Source of the DNA: Aquificaceae bacterium
Lineage (GTDB): Bacteria > Aquificota > Aquificia > Aquificales > Aquificaceae
Reading direction: 5' to 3'
Assembly: GCA_026414575.1 (NCBI GenBank)
Contig: JAOAIS010000005.1
Location: 1 to 39,545 of the forward strand
DNA length: 39,545 nt
The translations under genes and the position numbers were made by a program. Of this stretch, positions 8,350 to 17,690 are shown piece by piece. Within the stretch, counting starts at the first letter, position 1, and the number at the start of each line of letters is the position of its first letter. A model generated the notes under the pieces. That model worked only from the letters and a program-made list of their open reading frames with translations, was not told the DNA's origin and searched no databases.

Positions 8350-9158
8350 TTGGGTATATGTCTTTTGTATTTTTCCACTATATTAAAGTCCTCGTCACTA
8401 ACCTTGGAAAAGCCGTATCTACCCTCCGCGAGCTTTTTTTGCTCCTCGGGTGTTAGGGAAAAGAGAGCTTCCTCTATCTTTCTTATAACCTCCGGCGGAA
8501 GGGTTTTTGTGTTTGCTACCAAAGGAAGGCTGGGCCAGCGCGGAGACTCTCCAAGGGGTCTAAGACCAAAGCCTTTGTATTTTTCAAAAACCTTTCTGGA
8601 AACCATACCCGCCCCATATTCTCGAGCTAACACCGCCTTAACCACATCCTCATGGGTTGGCAAAAACCTGTAACCCAGTTTTTCAAGGCTTATGTTTTTT
8701 TCTGAAAGTATTATGCTGGCACTGAAATATCCGCAGGTGCTCATCTTCTGGGGAAGGGCAATGGGTCCCACCATATCCTTTAACCTGTGTGGACCATCCA
8801 CGGCACTAAAGAGTATGCAGGAGTAAGAGGCACCCTTGGGGTCTCTATTGAAGGAGGCTATGGCTTTTGCGTGCTGGTATTTTTCTTTAAGTTGGTAGTA
8901 GGTAAGTGTACACATGGTTATGAGGTCAATCTCACCCTTCATAAACTTTTCAAAGAGCTCTTCATAGCTTCTGTAGTGGTACATCTCAAAGGTAAATCCC
9001 GTCTTTTTTTCAAGAAGCTTAAGCAGGGGAGAGTATGCCCTTATGAGTTCTTCTCTGTATGCACCCGGAAGGGGCGCAAACCTGATCGTTTCAGATAGAG
9101 CTAAATCTATAGAAAGGAATACCAAGAGCAAAAGACATAAACGACTTTTTAAAACCAC
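8346..9158 (-). CDS. PhnD-like periplasmic substrate-binding protein (orphan)
   Basis: This 270-residue protein begins with a signal peptide (hydrophobic LCLLLLVFLSIDLALS, likely cleaved near residue 22) and then shows the fold of phosphate/phosphonate-binding PhnD proteins (TIRFAPLP, then the helix-rich YSPLLKLLEKKTG, and EGRYGF near the end). PhnD proteins normally hand phosphonate or phosphite to an ABC importer. No permease or ATPase gene is next to this one. Instead it is the first gene of a two-gene operon with a membrane diguanylate cyclase, so a sensory role is more likely than transport. The ligand is unknown. It starts with GTG at 9158, only six bases downstream of a TATAAT, so its mRNA is probably leaderless. 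Confidence 0.8.
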   Translation of the reverse strand: MVLKSRLCLLLLVFLSIDLALSETIRFAPLPGAYREELIRAYSPLLKLLEKKTGFTFEMYHYRSYEELFEKFMKGEIDLITMCTLTYYQLKEKYQHAKAIASFNRDPKGASYSCILFSAVDGPHRLKDMVGPIALPQKMSTCGYFSASIILSEKNISLEKLGYRFLPTHEDVVKAVLAREYGAGMVSRKVFEKYKGFGLRPLGESPRWPSLPLVANTKTLPPEVIRKIEEALFSLTPEEQKKLAEGRYGFSKVSDEDFNIVEKYKRHIPK

Positions 9159-9164
9159 ATCAAG

Positions 9165-9194
9165 ATTATAACATTATAAAAAAGAGCTTGTCTA
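9165..9194 (-). promoter_or_regulatory. Promoter of phnD-like/cyclase operon, leaderless type
   Basis: On the minus strand TAGACA (9194-9189) is followed after 18 bases by TATAAT (9170-9165). A second TATAAT is present at 9179-9174. The GTG start lies six bases beyond the proximal box, so transcription should begin at or next to the start codon. Confidence 0.6.
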
Positions 9195-9222
9195 CGGTCT
9201 GGGGCATGCTTTTGAAAGATGC

Positions 9223-9253
9223 TTGACAAAAGCCGTCCCGTAGGGCATATATT
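9223..9253 (+). promoter_or_regulatory. Promoter of thiS-thiG-hemG
   Basis: A perfect TTGACA at 9223-9228 precedes TATATT at 9248-9253 (19-bp spacer; the alternative CATATA at 17 bp is poorer). The thiS ATG at 9267 follows after 13 bases, leaving a leader of about 7 bases with no Shine-Dalgarno sequence and no room for a TPP riboswitch. Confidence 0.5.
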
Positions 9254-9266
9254 TAATCTTTGGGTT

Positions 9267-9473
9267 ATGAAGGTTGTAGTAAACGGCGAGGAACTAAAGC
9301 TCCAAGAGGGCGCAACCCTTGAACAACTCCTGAAAATAATGAACATCCCCGTAAAGCCCTTAGGACTTGCGGTGGCAGTAAACGAGGAGGTCATCCCCAA
9401 AAGCAAGTATTCTGAGTGCAAGCTAAAAGAGGGCGACAAGGTTGAAATAGTGAACATAGTAGGAGGTGGATAG
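9267..9473 (+). CDS. thiS: Thiazole sulfur-carrier protein ThiS
   Basis: This 68-residue ubiquitin-fold protein ends in glycines (IVGGG). In this family the C-terminal glycine is adenylated and converted to a thiocarboxylate that donates sulfur to ThiG during thiamin thiazole synthesis. I place the start at the ATG at 9267 rather than 9219, because ThiS proteins begin at the MKVVVNGEEL strand and because 9219 lies upstream of the promoter's TTGACA. Its stop codon directly abuts the thiG start, which fits the one-to-one partnership of the two proteins. No ThiF-type activating enzyme is in the window. Confidence 0.9.
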   Translation: MKVVVNGEELKLQEGATLEQLLKIMNIPVKPLGLAVAVNEEVIPKSKYSECKLKEGDKVEIVNIVGGG

Positions 9474-10277
9474 ATGCTGGATTGTGAAAGGCTTCTGGAA
9501 GAGGACTTTTTTGAGATAGCGGGAAGACGCTTTCGCTCAAGGCTAATAATAGGCTCGGGTAAATTCAGGAGCTTTCAGGAAAATAAGGAAGTCCTCGAGG
9601 CTTCAGGTGCAGAAATCATTACGGTGGCGGTCAGAAGAGTAAACATCACAGACAGGTCAAAGGAAAACCTCTTAGACTATATAGACCCGAATAAATATCA
9701 AATACTTCCCAACACTGCAGGCTGTTACACTGGGGAAGAAGCCATAAAAACCGCCATGCTCGCCAGGGAAGCTACTGGTATAAACTGGGTCAAGCTGGAG
9801 GTCATAGGTGACCAAAAGACCCTACTGCCCGATATGGAAGAAACTCTCAAGGCGGCAAGGTTTTTGGTAAAGGAGGGTTTTGTGGTTCTTCCCTATGTTT
9901 TTGACGACCCGGTGTATGCCAAAAAGTTTGAGGACGCGGGCTGTGCGGCGGTCATGCCCCTTGCGGCACCAATAGGCTCCGGTCTTGGTATGCAGAACCC
10001 CTACAACCTTATCTTTATAAAGGAAGCGGTGTCTGTCCCTGTCATAGTGGATGCAGGTATAGGCAGTGCTGGAGACATTCCACCGGTTATGGAGCTGGGA
10101 GTGGATGGGATACTTACCAACACAGCCCTTGCGGAAGCCAAAGACCCTATAAAAATGGCGGTGGCTATGAAACATGCGGTGATTGCGGGAAGGCTCTCTT
10201 ACCTTGCGGGCAGGATGCCCAAAAGAACCTACGCAGTGCCATCTTCGCCCCTCAAGGGCATACCCTACAAGACATGA
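9474..10277 (+). CDS. thiG: Thiazole synthase ThiG
   Basis: This 267-residue TIM-barrel enzyme makes the thiazole phosphate of thiamin from 1-deoxy-D-xylulose 5-phosphate, the ThiS thiocarboxylate and a glycine-derived imine. Visible family features are LIIGSGKF near the N-terminus, the imine-forming Lys107 in WVKLEVIGD, and the phosphate-binding glycine-rich segments [10 protein letters not shown] and [10 protein letters not shown]. Length is normal. The ATG follows the thiS stop without a gap and has GGAGGTGG just upstream, inside the end of thiS. Its stop overlaps the start of hemG. Confidence 0.96.
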   Translation: MLDCERLLEEDFFEIAGRRFRSRLIIGSGKFRSFQENKEVLEASGAEIITVAVRRVNITDRSKENLLDYIDPNKYQILPNTAGCYTGEEAIKTAMLAREATGINWVKLEVIGDQKTLLPDMEETLKAARFLVKEGFVVLPYVFDDPVYAKKFEDAGCAAVMPLAAPIGSGLGMQNPYNLIFIKEAVSVPVIVDAGIGSAGDIPPVMELGVDGILTNTALAEAKDPIKMAVAMKHAVIAGRLSYLAGRMPKRTYAVPSSPLKGIPYKT

Positions 10278-11584
10278 TGGATGTGGCGGTCATAGGCGCC
10301 GGTATATCGGGCCTTTCCGTAGCTTGGCACCTTTCTGAGAAGGGTTTTCATGTTCAGGTTTTTGAAAAGGAAGAAACCCCGGGAGGCAACATACAGACTC
10401 TTAAAAAGGATGGCTATATCCTGGAGCTTGGTCCACAGACGGTGCTGGCGGACAAAAAGGTTGAGGAGTTTCTGAAAAACGCGGGTATAGAGCCTGAGTA
10501 TGCCAGCGAGAAGGCGAAGATAAGATACATTTACAAGAAGGGTAGGCTCATACCACTACCCATGTCACCCCTTGCCTTTTTCCGCTCTCCCCTGCTGTCC
10601 TTCGGGGCTAAGCTAAGGGTCCTGAAAGAACCCCTTGTGCCACCCTCTGTAAAGAGCGAAGAGAGCATAGGAGAGTTTGTAAGAAGAAGGCTTGGTGGGG
10701 AGTTTCTTGACTATGTGGTGGCCCCTTTTGTATCTGGTGTCTACGCAGGTGACCCAGAAGAGCTCTCAGTCAAGTATGCGGTAAGAAGGGTTTACGAGCT
10801 GGAGCAAAAGTTTGGCAGCCTAATAAAGGGTGCTATAAAGCTTAAAGCTCTTGGTCCTGGTGGAAGGCTCATATCCTTTAAAGGTGGGAACCACAACCTT
10901 ATAGAGCATATTTCTTCCAAGCTTAATGTGGAAAAGGATAACGTGGTTCTTAGAGTAAGGCGGAAGGAAGACAGATTTATCATAGATACCAAGAGGGGCA
11001 AGCACGAGACAAGAAGCGTAGTAATAACCGCACCTGCCACCTCTGCCGGCTATCTTCTAAGGGACATATCTTGGAGTGCATCCGAAGAGTTTGACAAAGT
11101 ATACTATGCACCTGTGGTGGTAGTTCATGTGGTAGTAGATAGGGGGTCAGTTCCACCGGGTTTTGGCTTTCTTGTGCCAAGGGTGGAGGGCAGGAGAGTG
11201 TTAGGAGTTCTTTTCTCCTCCCAGCTCTTTGAGGGCAGGTCTTCAAAGAATAAGGAGCTTCTTACCCTATACTTAGGAGGCGCCAAGGATCCTGAGGTAA
11301 TAGACTATCAGGAGGATATGCTTTATTCCATAGTGGACAAGGAAATAAGGGAGATGCTCGGAATTCAAAAGCTTGAGTTTCTCAACCTAACAAGATGGAA
11401 AAGGGCAATTCCCCAGTACACCCTTGGCTACGGCAAGTACCTGGAGCTTGCTCAAACCATTGAAAAGGAAAACCCAGGTCTTTTCTTGGCTGGAAACTAT
11501 CTGCATGGTGTTTCTGTGGCCGATTGTATAAGAGCCTCTTACCAGGTGGCAGAAAAGGTAGAGAGATATCTAACAGCAAGCTAA
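10274..11584 (+). CDS. hemG: Oxygen-dependent-type protoporphyrinogen oxidase (HemG/HemY family)
   Basis: This 436-residue FAD-dependent oxidase should convert protoporphyrinogen IX, or coproporphyrinogen III in the Gram-positive-like route, to the porphyrin. The dinucleotide-binding [13 protein letters not shown] is at residues 8-20, followed by PGGNIQT and ELGPQT, typical of HemY enzymes. The C-terminal FAD-contact stretch is [17 protein letters not shown]. The four-base overlap with thiG places heme and thiamin genes in one transcript with no obvious metabolic link. A second in-frame ATG follows at once, so the start could be 10274 or 10277. Its last 15 bases overlap the convergent Mut7-C gene. 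Which porphyrinogen it prefers cannot be read here. Confidence 0.9.
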   Translation: MMDVAVIGAGISGLSVAWHLSEKGFHVQVFEKEETPGGNIQTLKKDGYILELGPQTVLADKKVEEFLKNAGIEPEYASEKAKIRYIYKKGRLIPLPMSPLAFFRSPLLSFGAKLRVLKEPLVPPSVKSEESIGEFVRRRLGGEFLDYVVAPFVSGVYAGDPEELSVKYAVRRVYELEQKFGSLIKGAIKLKALGPGGRLISFKGGNHNLIEHISSKLNVEKDNVVLRVRRKEDRFIIDTKRGKHETRSVVITAPATSAGYLLRDISWSASEEFDKVYYAPVVVVHVVVDRGSVPPGFGFLVPRVEGRRVLGVLFSSQLFEGRSSKNKELLTLYLGGAKDPEVIDYQEDMLYSIVDKEIREMLGIQKLEFLNLTRWKRAIPQYTLGYGKYLELAQTIEKENPGLFLAGNYLHGVSVADCIRASYQVAEKVERYLTAS

Positions 11585-12028
11585 AATTTCCTTCAAAGTT
11601 TGTCTTAACGCATCGTGGTGAGAACCTTTCCAGTAAACCTTTCCGCAGTTGGGGCAAAGGGTAAAGTCCTGTCCAAAAATATAAACTGCAGGCGGTATTC
11701 TATCTTTCACCTCTTCCCTATCAACGGGGTTTAGCTCGGAGTTGCAGTGGTAGCACCTGTTTAGCTTGAGTGCTGGCTCTATACGAAAGTGTTTAACAAT
11801 CAAGCATAGCTGGGCCTTCCATTCGTCCTTTGGTAGCAAGAGATAGCTTATACCCCAGGCCTTGAAGTGTCCTTCTAACTTTTTAGAGGTGGTTATAAAG
11901 ACCCTATCGTAATGCTTTATAACCTCCGCCTTGTTTATGGGACCTTTTAGGAGCAAAACATCCTGCCCTAACAGCCTGAGCCATTGGGCAAGTCTGTGAA
12001 GGTCTGCCTCAAGCAAGAACCCCTTCAA
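11570..12028 (-). CDS. Mut7-C RNase-like (PIN-fold) zinc-ribbon protein
   Basis: This 152-residue protein matches the Mut7-C family: an N-terminal PIN-like nuclease region (FLLEADLHRLAQWLRLLGQD with candidate acidic residues Asp9 and Asp23) and a C-terminal zinc ribbon formed by Cys92/Cys95 (CYHC) and Cys125/Cys128 (CPNC). The family is named after the exonuclease Mut7, and bacterial members are presumed RNases of unknown target. It is the last gene of a six-gene minus-strand operon, overlapping the end of leuC by 20 bases. Its own end overlaps hemG on the other strand. Confidence 0.8.
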   Translation of the reverse strand: MKGFLLEADLHRLAQWLRLLGQDVLLLKGPINKAEVIKHYDRVFITTSKKLEGHFKAWGISYLLLPKDEWKAQLCLIVKHFRIEPALKLNRCYHCNSELNPVDREEVKDRIPPAVYIFGQDFTLCPNCGKVYWKGSHHDALRQTLKEILACC

Positions 12029-13298
12029 GCTCTTCCTTCTTGACCACCTCCTCTGGGTGAGCTATTCTTCCGAGGATTGCGCTGGCGGCAACCACCGCAG
12101 GGTTTGCCAGATAGGCTTCGCTCTTTGGATGACCCATCCTGCCCGGGAAGTTTCTGTTGGAGGTGGATATACAGCGTTCACCTTCTGCAAGAATGCCCAT
12201 ATGACCACCCAGACAAGGACCGCATGTAGAAACTGAAACTGCGCAACCCGCCTCAAGAAAGATATCAATAAGACCTTCTTTTAGAGCCTGCATGTACACC
12301 TGCTTGGAGGCGGGTATTACTATGCACCTCACATAGGGATGGACCTTCTTACCTTTGAGTATGCTCGCCGCAATTCTGAGGTCTTCTAACCTACCGTTGG
12401 TGCAAGAACCTATAAAGGCTTGGTCTATGTTTATGTGGGTGGATTCGGACACGGGGTGAACATTGGATGGTAGGTAGGGCCAGGCAACAAGAGGTTCTAT
12501 TTCGCCGGCGTTCCATTCGTAGACCACATCATAGCTAGCATCCGGGTCGCTTTGGTAGACCTTCCAAGGTTTTTTGGCCCTCTGGGAGACATACTCTATG
12601 GTTTTCTCGTCGGGCGCTATGATACCGCTTTTACCACCCGCCTCTATGGCCATGTTGGCTATGGTAAGCCTTTGTTCTACCGAAAGGCTCCTTATGGCTT
12701 CGCCTTCAAACTCCATAGCCTTGTATAGGGCTCCGTCCACCCCTATATGACCTATGGTGTGGAGTATAAGGTCTTTTCCAGATACCCAAGGCTGGAGCTT
12801 TCCATAAAAGATAAACTTCATGGTGGGCGGGACCTTGAGCCAGGTTTCGCCCGTTGCCATGGCGTAGGCTATGTCCGTAGAACCCATGCCAGTGGCAAAG
12901 GCACCTATACCACCGTAAGTGCAGGTGTGGGAATCTGCCCCTACCACCAGGTCTCCTGGCACCACTATACCCTGCTCGGGTAGTATGGTGTGCTCTATGC
13001 CTTCACCTTCCTGAAAGAACCATTTTATACGGTATTTTTTTGCAAAATCTCTTACTATCTTTGCCTGTTCTGCGGACTTTATGTCCTTGGCAGGAACAAA
13101 GTGAGAAAGCACAAGGGCTATCTTTTCAGTGTCAAAAACCTTGTTTATACCGTATTTCTCCAAGGTCTTTATGGCTAAGGGCGCAGTCACATCATTGGCC
13201 ATGGCAAGGTCTACCTTTACGGTAATGAGCTCGCCAGGGTAAACTTCCCCTTTTCCTGCGTGGTCCGCCAGTATCTTTTCTGTAATGGTCATGCCCAT
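12009..13298 (-). CDS. leuC: 3-isopropylmalate dehydratase large subunit (LeuC/HACN family)
   Basis: This 429-residue protein is the large subunit of an aconitase-type isomerase, in the short LeuC form found in archaea and thermophiles. It should interconvert 2- and 3-isopropylmalate in leucine synthesis, together with a small LeuD subunit not in this window. The 4Fe-4S ligands are Cys299 (SCTNGR), Cys359 and Cys362 (CGPCLGGH). Substrate loops such as VVGADSHTCTYGGIGAFATG and the late SNRNFPGRMGH are conserved. Homoaconitase is an alternative in this family; the small subunit would decide. The start ATG has GGAGGTAAAGGT before it. It lies 20 bases after ftsH. Confidence 0.88.
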   Translation of the reverse strand: MGMTITEKILADHAGKGEVYPGELITVKVDLAMANDVTAPLAIKTLEKYGINKVFDTEKIALVLSHFVPAKDIKSAEQAKIVRDFAKKYRIKWFFQEGEGIEHTILPEQGIVVPGDLVVGADSHTCTYGGIGAFATGMGSTDIAYAMATGETWLKVPPTMKFIFYGKLQPWVSGKDLILHTIGHIGVDGALYKAMEFEGEAIRSLSVEQRLTIANMAIEAGGKSGIIAPDEKTIEYVSQRAKKPWKVYQSDPDASYDVVYEWNAGEIEPLVAWPYLPSNVHPVSESTHINIDQAFIGSCTNGRLEDLRIAASILKGKKVHPYVRCIVIPASKQVYMQALKEGLIDIFLEAGCAVSVSTCGPCLGGHMGILAEGERCISTSNRNFPGRMGHPKSEAYLANPAVVAASAILGRIAHPEEVVKKEELEGVLA

Positions 13299-13318
13299 AC
13301 CTTTACCTCCATAAGGTT

Positions 13319-15199
13319 TTAGGTGACTATCTCTTGCTCAAGTTTTTCTTCCTTTTTATCCATCTTAAACTCTTCCTTTTTGCACTCGTTCCTTACCTCT
13401 ACTCCATGGAGTTTTAGTATTTCCACCCCCTCGTCGCAGGACATGGTTTCCTTCTCTAAGAGCTTCTTAACTACCGCCTGTATGGCTTCCTTGTGTTCTA
13501 AGACTACCCTTTTTGTATCCTCGTAAGCCTTTGTAAGTATGTGCTTTACCTCTTCGTCTATCTCTCTTCTTAACTCTTCGCTCACATCTACGGAGGTGGT
13601 CATACCGCCTAAAAAGGGATTGGCATTTCTTCTGATGGCTATGGGGCCTATCTTCTCGCTCATACCCCACATGGAAACCATTCTGTAGGCAAGCTCTGTA
13701 GCTCTTTGTAGGTCGTTCTCCGCACCGGTGGTTATGCCCTCCCTTCCGTAGAAGATTTCTTCCGCCGCGCGCCCGCCCATCAAGGAAAGTATCTTTCCAT
13801 AAAGGTCTTGTCTGTCGTACATGTGCTTGTCGTCGATGGGTAGCTGTTGTGTCACTCCAAGGGCCATTCCTCTGGGAATTATGGATACCTTATGTAGAGG
13901 GTCAGCGCCTACCACCATAAGGCTCATGATGGCGTGTCCCATTTCGTGATAGGCTATCTTCTCCTTTTCCTTGGGTGGTATGACCATGCCTTTTCTTTCA
14001 AGACCCATGGTAATCCTGTCTATGGCTTCTTCTATGTCTTCCATCTCTACAGCTTCCTTCCCTTTTCTTGCGGCAAGAAGAGCGGCCTCGTTCATCACAT
14101 TTTCCAGGTCTGCACCAGTAAAGCCTGGCGTTGCCCTTGCTACTATTTCAAGGTCCACATTCTGCGCCAGTTTTTTGTCCTTGGCGTGGACTTTTAGTAT
14201 TTCAAACCTACCCTTCACATCAGGTCTTGGTATGTATATTTGTCTGTCAAACCTGCCCGGTCTTAGAAGGGCTGGGTCGAGTATGTCTGGTCTGTTGGTA
14301 GCTGCTATTACGATTATGCCCTCTGATGTATCAAAGCCATCCATCTCAACCAAAAGCTGGTTAAGGGTCTGCTCCCTCTCGTCGTGCCCACCACCTAAGT
14401 TTAGAGCTCCCCTTGAGCGACCCACCGCATCTATCTCATCTATGAATATGATGCAAGGTGCATGTTTCTTTGCTGTGTCAAAGAGGTCTCTAACCCTTGC
14501 GGCGCCCACACCAACGAACATCTCCACAAAATCAGAACCAGAGACAGAAATGAAGGGCACATGGGCCTCCCCTGCGATGGCCTTTGCAAGAAGGGTTTTA
14601 CCAACTCCAGGCTCTCCATAGAAAAGCACACCCTTTGGAGGTCTCCCCCCAAGCCTTTGGAACTTAACAGGGTCCTTGAGGTATTCTATGATTTCTTTGA
14701 CCTCTTCCTTTACCTCTTCCATACCTGCCACATTTTGAAGGGTAACCTTTGGCCTCTCGTCTATGTAAACCTTTGCCCTACTTTTACCAAAGCTAAAGGC
14801 TCTTGAAGTGGGGTTTCCCCCACCGCTGACCTGTCTCATCATGTATATCCATATGCCTATGAATAGTAAAATGGGTAGCCATGAGACAAGAAAGGGCACG
14901 AGCCAGCCACCTTCTTGCACCGCTACTTCTACCTTTACTCCCTTTTCTACGAGTTTGTTTACCAAATCTGAGCCCGGAGGTATGCCGGTTTCTATCTTTT
15001 GGCCTTCGGTGGTTATGCCAGTAAGCATGTTATCTTTCACTTTTGCCTCTTTGAGTTTGCCCTCCTCCGCAAGCTCCAAGACCGTGTTTATTGGAGTTTT
15101 TGTTGATGAACTATTTCTATTGCCCTCAAAAAGGTTGAAGGCAAGAACCATAAAGCCCAAAAGCACAGCCCATATAAAAAGACTCTTCATCCACTGCAT
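13319..15199 (-). CDS. ftsH: ATP-dependent zinc metalloprotease FtsH
   Basis: This 626-residue inner-membrane AAA+ protease degrades misfolded membrane proteins and regulatory proteins. Two membrane helices (about 5-22 and 100-120) enclose a small periplasmic domain. The AAA module has Walker A GEPGVGKT (195-202), pore-loop FVGVG, Walker [10 protein letters not shown] and a second-region-of-homology segment ending [10 protein letters not shown]. The protease zinc motif is HEMGH at 418-422, where HEAGH is commoner, and [10 protein letters not shown] supplies the third ligand. The C-terminus is charged and rich in Lys and Glu. It follows tilS in the same operon, an arrangement also seen in many Firmicutes, which supports both calls. 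Confidence 0.98.
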   Translation of the reverse strand: MQWMKSLFIWAVLLGFMVLAFNLFEGNRNSSSTKTPINTVLELAEEGKLKEAKVKDNMLTGITTEGQKIETGIPPGSDLVNKLVEKGVKVEVAVQEGGWLVPFLVSWLPILLFIGIWIYMMRQVSGGGNPTSRAFSFGKSRAKVYIDERPKVTLQNVAGMEEVKEEVKEIIEYLKDPVKFQRLGGRPPKGVLFYGEPGVGKTLLAKAIAGEAHVPFISVSGSDFVEMFVGVGAARVRDLFDTAKKHAPCIIFIDEIDAVGRSRGALNLGGGHDEREQTLNQLLVEMDGFDTSEGIIVIAATNRPDILDPALLRPGRFDRQIYIPRPDVKGRFEILKVHAKDKKLAQNVDLEIVARATPGFTGADLENVMNEAALLAARKGKEAVEMEDIEEAIDRITMGLERKGMVIPPKEKEKIAYHEMGHAIMSLMVVGADPLHKVSIIPRGMALGVTQQLPIDDKHMYDRQDLYGKILSLMGGRAAEEIFYGREGITTGAENDLQRATELAYRMVSMWGMSEKIGPIAIRRNANPFLGGMTTSVDVSEELRREIDEEVKHILTKAYEDTKRVVLEHKEAIQAVVKKLLEKETMSCDEGVEILKLHGVEVRNECKKEEFKMDKKEEKLEQEIVT

Positions 15200-15232
15200 C
15201 TGCTACCTCCACACTTAGGGATTTAATAATAA

Positions 15233-16126
15233 TCAAGCGTCATGGCTTTTCAAGTGTGAATCTTTCTCTAAGCTTCTTATAGTCCTCTCTATCTCCCCAA
15301 GATTTCTCAAGCCGTAAAGGTGGTAAACTACACGCCTCTTTATTGCCTCTGGAAGTTTCAAAAAGGCTTTCCTGTCTATTTCTCCCTCTTTGAGAAGCTT
15401 TCTTATGGCTTCTTCAGTAAGGGATTTTAAAAACTCCTCCTCTTGCTTGAGTATGCTCCTGAGCCTTAAAAAGCTATCTTCAAGTCTTGGGTTTATCTTC
15501 TTGAGTTCTGGAATGACCCTGTGCCTTATGAGGTTTCTTGGCACATCAAGGTTGTGGTTGGTGGAGTCTTCTACCCAGGCTTCACCCCTTATCCTTACAA
15601 AATCTTCGACTTCTTCCCTCCTTGCAAGATATAGGGGTCTTATTACGGCGCCTTCCCTTTCTTCAAAGCCCAAAAGTCCTTCCCTGCCAGAACCCCTCGT
15701 TATCCAAAGGAGAGCTGTTTCCACAAGGTCGTTAAGATGGTGGGCGGTGGCTATCAGGTCAAAGTTTCCCCTTTCCTTTATTCTGTAAAGGCTTTTGTAC
15801 CTTAGCTCCCTTGCCTTTGCTTCTAAGTTGGAGCTTTTTGGGCTAATCTTGAGCCTTTCTACAAATATTTCAATTGCCTTATCCTTTGCAAAATCTCTGC
15901 AGAAGCTCTCGTCCCTTTCTGCCTCCTCTCCTCTGATACCATGGTTTATGTGGGCAAGGGCTAATCTTTTGAGCTTAAGAAAATCTCTCAGCTCTAACAT
16001 ACACAAGGCAAGGGCAACAGAATCAACACCGCCAGAAAAGGCAATCAAAAGACTTGAGCCCGCAGGTATTAATCCTTTGCTTCTTTGGAGGCTTACCACC
16101 TTTCTTAGTAGCCTGTGGTATTTCAT
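15233..16126 (-). CDS. tilS: tRNA(Ile)-lysidine synthase TilS
   Basis: This 297-residue N-type ATP pyrophosphatase should modify C34 of tRNA-Ile2 to lysidine, so that the tRNA reads AUA. That matters in a genome that uses ATA heavily. The PP-loop SGGVDS is at residues 31-36, followed by AHINHGIRG, and TAHHLNDLVETALLWITRGSG, both hallmarks of TilS. The protein is much shorter than E. coli TilS because the C-terminal domains are reduced, as in the Aquifex enzyme. Its start overlaps the preceding gene by four bases, and ftsH begins 33 bases after its end. Confidence 0.94.
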   Translation of the reverse strand: MKYHRLLRKVVSLQRSKGLIPAGSSLLIAFSGGVDSVALALCMLELRDFLKLKRLALAHINHGIRGEEAERDESFCRDFAKDKAIEIFVERLKISPKSSNLEAKARELRYKSLYRIKERGNFDLIATAHHLNDLVETALLWITRGSGREGLLGFEEREGAVIRPLYLARREEVEDFVRIRGEAWVEDSTNHNLDVPRNLIRHRVIPELKKINPRLEDSFLRLRSILKQEEEFLKSLTEEAIRKLLKEGEIDRKAFLKLPEAIKRRVVYHLYGLRNLGEIERTIRSLEKDSHLKSHDA

Positions 16127-16746
16127 TTCTTTAGCCTGTTTTTGACCTCCTCGTAGAAGGGGTGAGGGACTCCCTCTGTGCGCAGTTTTTCAAGCAGTTC
16201 TAAGGCCCTTTCCCTCTCTCCCTTCTTTTCCAGAAGATACACCATAAGCTCGTAAGAATTTAACTGTGGCATGATGCCACCTTTTTTTTCTTTCAGTCTT
16301 TCCTTGTATTCTTCAAAGAGTTCTAAATCCATAAGGGCGTACTTCTCCATCTTTTCAAGGTCGCGAATTTTCTGATAGAGCAGTAAAAGGTCGTTTAGGA
16401 TAAGATGCTTTTCATAGGCGTCTTCTGCAAACTCAAGGGCTTTTAGGTAAAGCCATTCCGCATCTTGGTGCTTACCCTCGAGAAGGGCAGTCTGTGCAAG
16501 TGTTCCCAAAAAGGTAGCCCTTGTGTAGTCCATGCTTGAAACATCCCCAGCATCAAAGTGTTTGGCTCTGAAGGGAAAGCGCATGTCCTTAATGCTTTTG
16601 AGAGAAAAGTAATACTTGATTCTTTTTTGTTCTGACGGCTCGAGGGACTCGTACCATGCCCACAGGTCAAGGGCTTTTAGGACCCCACCCTTATCCCTGA
16701 ATATGCGGAATACTCTACCAATCATAGGTGCTTCCAACACCCTCAA
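16123..16746 (-). CDS. Helical-repeat (TPR-like) protein, unknown function
   Basis: This 207-residue soluble protein is mostly helical. The segment from about residue 80 onward ([21 protein letters not shown], then [19 protein letters not shown]) looks like two or three degenerate tetratricopeptide repeats, so it may be a protein-binding adaptor. I recognise no specific family. It overlaps panD upstream by 32 bases if the first ATG is used; the second methionine (start at 16725) would reduce that to 11 bases and is equally plausible. It overlaps tilS by four bases downstream. Confidence 0.6.
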   Translation of the reverse strand: MRVLEAPMIGRVFRIFRDKGGVLKALDLWAWYESLEPSEQKRIKYYFSLKSIKDMRFPFRAKHFDAGDVSSMDYTRATFLGTLAQTALLEGKHQDAEWLYLKALEFAEDAYEKHLILNDLLLLYQKIRDLEKMEKYALMDLELFEEYKERLKEKKGGIMPQLNSYELMVYLLEKKGERERALELLEKLRTEGVPHPFYEEVKNRLKK

Positions 16747-17113
16747 TGACCATATCCCTTCTTACCTCCCTAATCTGATTGTTTTCATCTACATACACAA
16801 GATAGGGCCTGTAGCTTTCAAGCTCCCTTTCATTGTAGAGGGCGTAAGAAGCTATTATGATTATGTCTCCAACCGCTCCAAGCCTTGCGGCTGCACCGTT
16901 TAGCCTAACCTCACCAGAGTAGCGGGGCGCCGGTATTACATAGGTTGAAAAGCGGGCGCCGTTGTTTACATTGTAAACTTCTATCTTTTCAAAGGGCATT
17001 AAGTCTGCCGATTCCATGAGGGCTATGTCGAGGGATAGGCTGCCCTCGTAATGAATTTCTACACCTGTTATCCTTGCCCTGTGTACCTTTGACTTGAGCA
17101 TAAACCTCTGCAT
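16715..17113 (-). CDS. panD: Aspartate 1-decarboxylase PanD
   Basis: This 132-residue proenzyme makes beta-alanine from aspartate for pantothenate and coenzyme A. The self-cleavage site is exactly where expected, Gly24-Ser25 in HYEGSLSLD; cleavage yields the pyruvoyl group on Ser25. Other conserved segments are [12 protein letters not shown] at the N-terminus, [10 protein letters not shown], and the NGAAARL loop. The ATG has GGAGGTAGGC before it. It is the first gene of a six-gene operon (panD, TPR-like, tilS, ftsH, leuC, Mut7-C), with its promoter just upstream. Confidence 0.96.
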   Translation of the reverse strand: MQRFMLKSKVHRARITGVEIHYEGSLSLDIALMESADLMPFEKIEVYNVNNGARFSTYVIPAPRYSGEVRLNGAAARLGAVGDIIIIASYALYNERELESYRPYLVYVDENNQIREVRRDMVIEGVGSTYDW

Positions 17114-17135
17114 GCCTACCTCCAGCGGATATAAA

Positions 17136-17163
17136 AATATAGTTTAAGTCTAATTAACTTCAA
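17136..17163 (-). promoter_or_regulatory. Promoter of the panD-tilS-ftsH-leuC operon
   Basis: On the minus strand TTGAAG (17163-17158) and TATATT (17141-17136) are separated by 16 bases, both close to the consensus. A leader of about 15-20 bases with a GGAGG site then leads to the panD ATG at 17113. Confidence 0.5.
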
Positions 17164-17371
17164 GCTCAAGCTTACAAAAAAGCATAAAAACTTAGCTTCA
17201 AAAGCACCATAACAAAAAGCTTAACAAGCTCCTACATCCCAGTCCTGCCCCTTACCAACTTCCCGCATGTCTTCACAAATTCTTGCTTTACTATTACTTA
17301 TCAAAACTGCACACTTTACTGAACTGTTTTCAAAACACTCTATAGACTTCGCGTTTGAGTAGTATCAAAAT

Positions 17372-17548
17372 ATGCTGAGCCTTAAAGTGGTTAACTTTCT
17401 GATTAATTCTAAGGAAAAAGCTAAATCTTTATTGCTGATATACTTCATTTGTGCCACTTTTGGGACATGGCTTTTTGGGATGTGTAGCTATAGCTTTCTT
17501 GCCCTGTTTGGATTTAGAACAATTTTAGCTAAGGCTGGTTTGCATTAA
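17372..17548 (+). CDS. Possible small membrane protein (58 aa)
   Basis: An ATG at 17372 opens a 58-codon frame ending in TAA at 17546-17548. The translation has a basic N-terminus (KEKAK around residues 14-18), a hydrophobic stretch from about residue 19 to 50 rich in Leu, Phe and Trp, and a short basic tail. That is the plan of a one- or two-helix membrane peptide. There is no convincing Shine-Dalgarno sequence and I do not recognise a family. It could be a chance frame or a fragment of a larger lost gene. Confidence 0.25.
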   Translation: MLSLKVVNFLINSKEKAKSLLLIYFICATFGTWLFGMCSYSFLALFGFRTILAKAGLH

Positions 17549-17673
17549 GAAGGAAGTTGATGAAAGCATTCTTAAGCAAAAAAGAAGAAACTGAAGTTGT
17601 TTTTATTTGAAAGGAATTGAAAGGAAATGAGCGGGTTATTTATTTCCTTGTCAAGCCATTTAGAGATTGGTTC

Positions 17674-17682
17674 TGCTATAAT
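17674..17682 (+). promoter_or_regulatory. Extended -10 promoter of ilvE, leaderless type
   Basis: TGCTATAAT at 17674-17682 is an extended -10 element with a perfect hexamer; no good -35 is present at 16-18 bp. The ilvE ATG follows eight bases after the hexamer with no Shine-Dalgarno sequence, so the mRNA should begin at or within a base or two of the start codon. Confidence 0.6.
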
Positions 17683-17690
17683 TATTAGGC

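Larger units (their letters stand above)
17164..17690. other. Intergenic region between panD and ilvE
   Basis: This roughly 530-base stretch separates divergent operons and is AT-rich, with repeated AAGCTT/AAGCTC-like motifs near 17160-17235. It contains the ilvE promoter at its right end and one short open frame at 17372-17548 that could encode a small membrane peptide. I see no tRNA, riboswitch or clear terminator. It is longer than most gaps in this compact window, so it may hold a decayed gene or a small RNA. Confidence 0.4.

Noticed and set aside
9190-9266. TPP riboswitch before thiS-thiG
   Set aside because: The -10 box is 13 bases from the thiS start, so no leader is long enough to hold one, and no thi-box sequence is seen.
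13971-14621. Long plus-strand frame opposite ftsH
   Set aside because: It is a serine/proline-rich antisense shadow of a strongly conserved gene.
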